64,000 bases of DNA, from contig JAHRFE010000026.1 of assembly GCA_019084245.1 (NCBI GenBank), forward strand, positions 62,001-126,000, in the 5' to 3' direction. The notes beneath the pieces were generated by a model. It was not told the DNA's origin. It ran no database searches and saw only the letters and a program-made list of their open reading frames with translations. Each line of letters starts with the position of its first letter. Within the stretch, counting starts at the first letter, position 1. The position numbers and the translations under genes were made by a program. Positions 62,132-64,000 of this stretch are shown here, in pieces. This stretch comes from Hoeflea sp. Its GTDB lineage: Bacteria > Pseudomonadota > Alphaproteobacteria > Rhizobiales > Rhizobiaceae.

Positions 62132-63652
62132 CTAGCTCCTCACTATGAAGGACATGATGCGTTCCTGGCTCGCTTCCGCGGCGGTCAGCTCGCCCACCAG
62201 GGCGCCTTCATTCATTACATAAATTCTGTCGCACATGCCCAGCAGTTCCGGCAGTTCAGATGAGATCATCAACACGCCCTTGCCGTCATCCACCAGCTTG
62301 TTGATGATGCCATAGATCTCGTATTTGGCACCGACATCAATGCCGCGCGTCGGCTCATCCAGAATCAGCACCTTCGGATCCGCAAACAGCCATTTGGACA
62401 AGACAACCTTCTGCTGATTGCCACCCGAGAGATTGACCACCTTCTGGAAAACGCCCGGCGTGCGGATGTTGATCGCCTTCCGGTATCCTTCGGCGACCTT
62501 GACCTCTTCTGCCTCCGAGATCACTCCGTAGGACGAGACCTTTGGAAGATTGGCAAGGGTGATGTTGCGCTGGATGGTTTCGTCGAGAACCAGACCGAGA
62601 TGCTTGCGGTCCTCGGTGACATAGGCCAGGCCCGAGGAAATGGCGCGATCAACAGTAGAGACATCCACCGGCGCGCCATCGATCAGCACTTCACCCGAGA
62701 TCCTGCGCCCATAGCTCTTGCCGAAAATGCTCATGGAGAGTTCGGTGCGGCCGGAGCCCATGAGGCCGGCAATGCCGACAACCTCGCCCGCGCGGACAGT
62801 CAGGCAGGCATCGCGAATGACCTGTCGTTCGGTATGTTCGGGGTGCCAGACGTTCCAGTTACGCACTTCCATGAGGACCGGGCCGGGCCGGCTCTTGCGC
62901 TCCGGAAAGCGCTGCGCCATGTCGCGGCCCACCATGTCGCGGATGATGCGGTCCTCGGTGATCTCTTCGCCCTTTGCGTGAAGGGTCGAAATCGTTGCGC
63001 CGTCACGGATCACGGTGACCCGGTCGGCAATGCTGCGCACCTCGTTGAGCTTGTGGCTGATGATGATCGAGGTCACGCCCTGGGTCTTGAGTTCGAGCAG
63101 CAGGTCGAGCAGTTTCTGGCTGTCCTTTTCGGATAGCGCCGATGTCGGTTCGTCAAGAATGAGCAGGCGGACGTCCTTGGAGAGCGCCTTGGCGATCTCG
63201 ACCAGTTGTTGCTTGCCGACGCCGATGCGGTCGACCAGCGTGCCGGGCGCTTCCGACAGCCCGACCTTTTTAAGCAGCGCCTCGGTGCGCTGAAAGGTCT
63301 CGTGCCAGTTCACAATGCCATATTTGGCGCATTCATTGCCGATGAACAGGTTTTCGGCAATCGACAACAACGGCACCAGCGCCAGTTCCTGGTGGATGAT
63401 GATGATGCCAACGGCTTCGCTCTGGCTGATCCCCGAGAACTCGGCGAGCTTGCCGTCATAGTGGATCTCGCCCTCATAGGAGCCTGCCGGATAGACCCCG
63501 GACAGCACCTTCATCAAGGTGGATTTGCCTGCGCCATTTTCACCAACCAGCGCATGAATTTCGCCTTCCATGACGGTGAGACTCACCGCATCGAGGGCTT
63601 TCACGCCGGGAAATGTCTTGGTGATGGAGCGCATCTCCAGAAGAGGCTTCAT
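62132..63652 (-). CDS. gguA: Sugar ABC transporter ATPase (GguA/MmsA type)
   Basis: The 506-residue tandem ATPase has two nucleotide-binding domains. The first has Walker [10 protein letters not shown] and DEPTSAL; its signature region [13 protein letters not shown] is degenerate, as usual for this subfamily. The second has [10 protein letters not shown] in place of Walker A, with [15 protein letters not shown] and [12 protein letters not shown]. It powers uptake of monosaccharides. It lies 94 bases downstream of the chvE-like gene. Confidence 0.93.
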   Translation of the reverse strand: MKPLLEMRSITKTFPGVKALDAVSLTVMEGEIHALVGENGAGKSTLMKVLSGVYPAGSYEGEIHYDGKLAEFSGISQSEAVGIIIIHQELALVPLLSIAENLFIGNECAKYGIVNWHETFQRTEALLKKVGLSEAPGTLVDRIGVGKQQLVEIAKALSKDVRLLILDEPTSALSEKDSQKLLDLLLELKTQGVTSIIISHKLNEVRSIADRVTVIRDGATISTLHAKGEEITEDRIIRDMVGRDMAQRFPERKSRPGPVLMEVRNWNVWHPEHTERQVIRDACLTVRAGEVVGIAGLMGSGRTELSMSIFGKSYGRRISGEVLIDGAPVDVSTVDRAISSGLAYVTEDRKHLGLVLDETIQRNITLANLPKVSSYGVISEAEEVKVAEGYRKAINIRTPGVFQKVVNLSGGNQQKVVLSKWLFADPKVLILDEPTRGIDVGAKYEIYGIINKLVDDGKGVLMISSELPELLGMCDRIYVMNEGALVGELTAAEASQERIMSFIVRS

Positions 63653-63746
63653 TGCAGTCTCTCGATTTCCGCAAAATTCAGGAGCAAGCCCCTGCCCGCA
63701 CCCTTGAAAGGCGCGGGCAGTCTGACCTGCGGATTGCGCGGATTGA

Positions 63747-64000
63747 TTACTTGATCTGATCCATCGTGTAGTAGCCGGAGCCGATCAGGATCTCTTCCCA
63801 GTTCGACTTGTCGACGGAGACCGGTTCAAGCAGATAGGATTCCACGACCTTGACGCCGTTGTCATAGGTCTCGGTATCGTTGATTTCCGGTGTGCCGCCC
63901 TGCAGCAGGGCATCGACCATGCCGACGGTGACGCGCGCAAGTTCGCGGGTATCCTTGAACACCGTTGAATATTGCTCGTCCGCCAGGATCGACTTGACCG
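63747..64000 (-). CDS. chvE: Sugar-binding periplasmic protein ChvE-like, C-terminal part (5' end outside window)
   Basis: The gene runs off the right edge. The last 84 residues are seen, ending TMDQIK. The stretch [15 protein letters not shown] and the ending [18 protein letters not shown] are very typical of ChvE/multiple-sugar-binding proteins of Rhizobiales. ChvE binds arabinose, xylose, galactose and glucose and, in Agrobacterium, signals to VirA. It is the first gene seen of the pentose operon; the promoter and true start lie outside the window. Confidence 0.88.
   Translation of the reverse strand, partial: VKSILADEQYSTVFKDTRELARVTVGMVDALLQGGTPEINDTETYDNGVKVVESYLLEPVSVDKSNWEEILIGSGYYTMDQIK

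Overview
The window is 64 kb of GC-rich chromosome with short intergenic gaps, ATGA-type gene overlaps and no phage, insertion sequence or CRISPR. Gene content points to an alphaproteobacterium of the Rhizobiales (Hyphomicrobiales): a DUF2849/DUF934 sulfite reductase operon, soluble fds formate dehydrogenase, a GlpS-type glycerol ABC operon, chvE-gguA-gguB, the metG-holB-tmk-dacC-rlpA block, and the dispersed palindromic repeat common in this class. A marine Hoeflea-like genus is possible, but the sequence alone does not settle it.

Layout. 1-4.7 kb: the end of hflX, nnrS-nnrU (nitric oxide and denitrification-linked membrane proteins) behind a perfect palindrome, mazG, a GFA-fold protein and a zinc nucleoside deaminase. 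4.8-9.2 kb: a sulfite assimilation operon (cysG, DUF2849, siroheme reductase, DUF934) ending in an adrenodoxin-type ferredoxin, with no flavoprotein subunit in view. 9.3-16.3 kb: a LysR regulator and the NAD-dependent molybdenum formate dehydrogenase operon fdsGBA-fdhD-fdsD. 16.4-27.8 kb: mixed single genes, including lrgAB, a DUF1062 protein, an arsR-SRPBCC-oxidoreductase cluster divergent from a marR gene (both with clear palindromes at their promoters), an EamA exporter, a family M32 carboxypeptidase and a family III CoA-transferase. 27.3-35.8 kb: housekeeping genes on the minus strand (ybaK-like, metallo-hydrolase, tatD, metG, holB, tmk, D-Ala-D-Ala carboxypeptidase, rlpA). 36.0 kb: tRNA-Ser(UGA), followed by a NYN/OST-HTH RNA-binding protein.

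37.4-43.4 kb: a six-gene ABC operon matching the rhizobial glycerol importer GlpSTPQUV. Its promoter is flanked by TTTCGTT repeats, but glpR, glpD and glpK are absent. 43.9-46.4 kb: a triple-PAS GGDEF/EAL protein. 46.6-53.9 kb: one long minus-strand operon: LysR, a SAF-domain oxidoreductase, an ABM monooxygenase-like protein, a beta-hydroxyacid dehydrogenase, a TRAP transporter and a gluconokinase. This looks like uptake and catabolism of an unidentified sugar acid and is the least understood unit here. 54.2 kb: a membrane GGDEF protein. 55.6-64 kb: an oxidative pentose operon. A ChvE/GguAB importer, a sugar 1-dehydrogenase, a sugar-acid dehydratase, a 2-keto-3-deoxy-acid dehydratase and 2-oxoglutarate semialdehyde dehydrogenase together would convert L-arabinose or a similar sugar to 2-oxoglutarate.

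All family assignments come from reading motifs and sequence likeness by eye, with no database search. Substrates of transporters and dehydrogenases are inferred from gene context.
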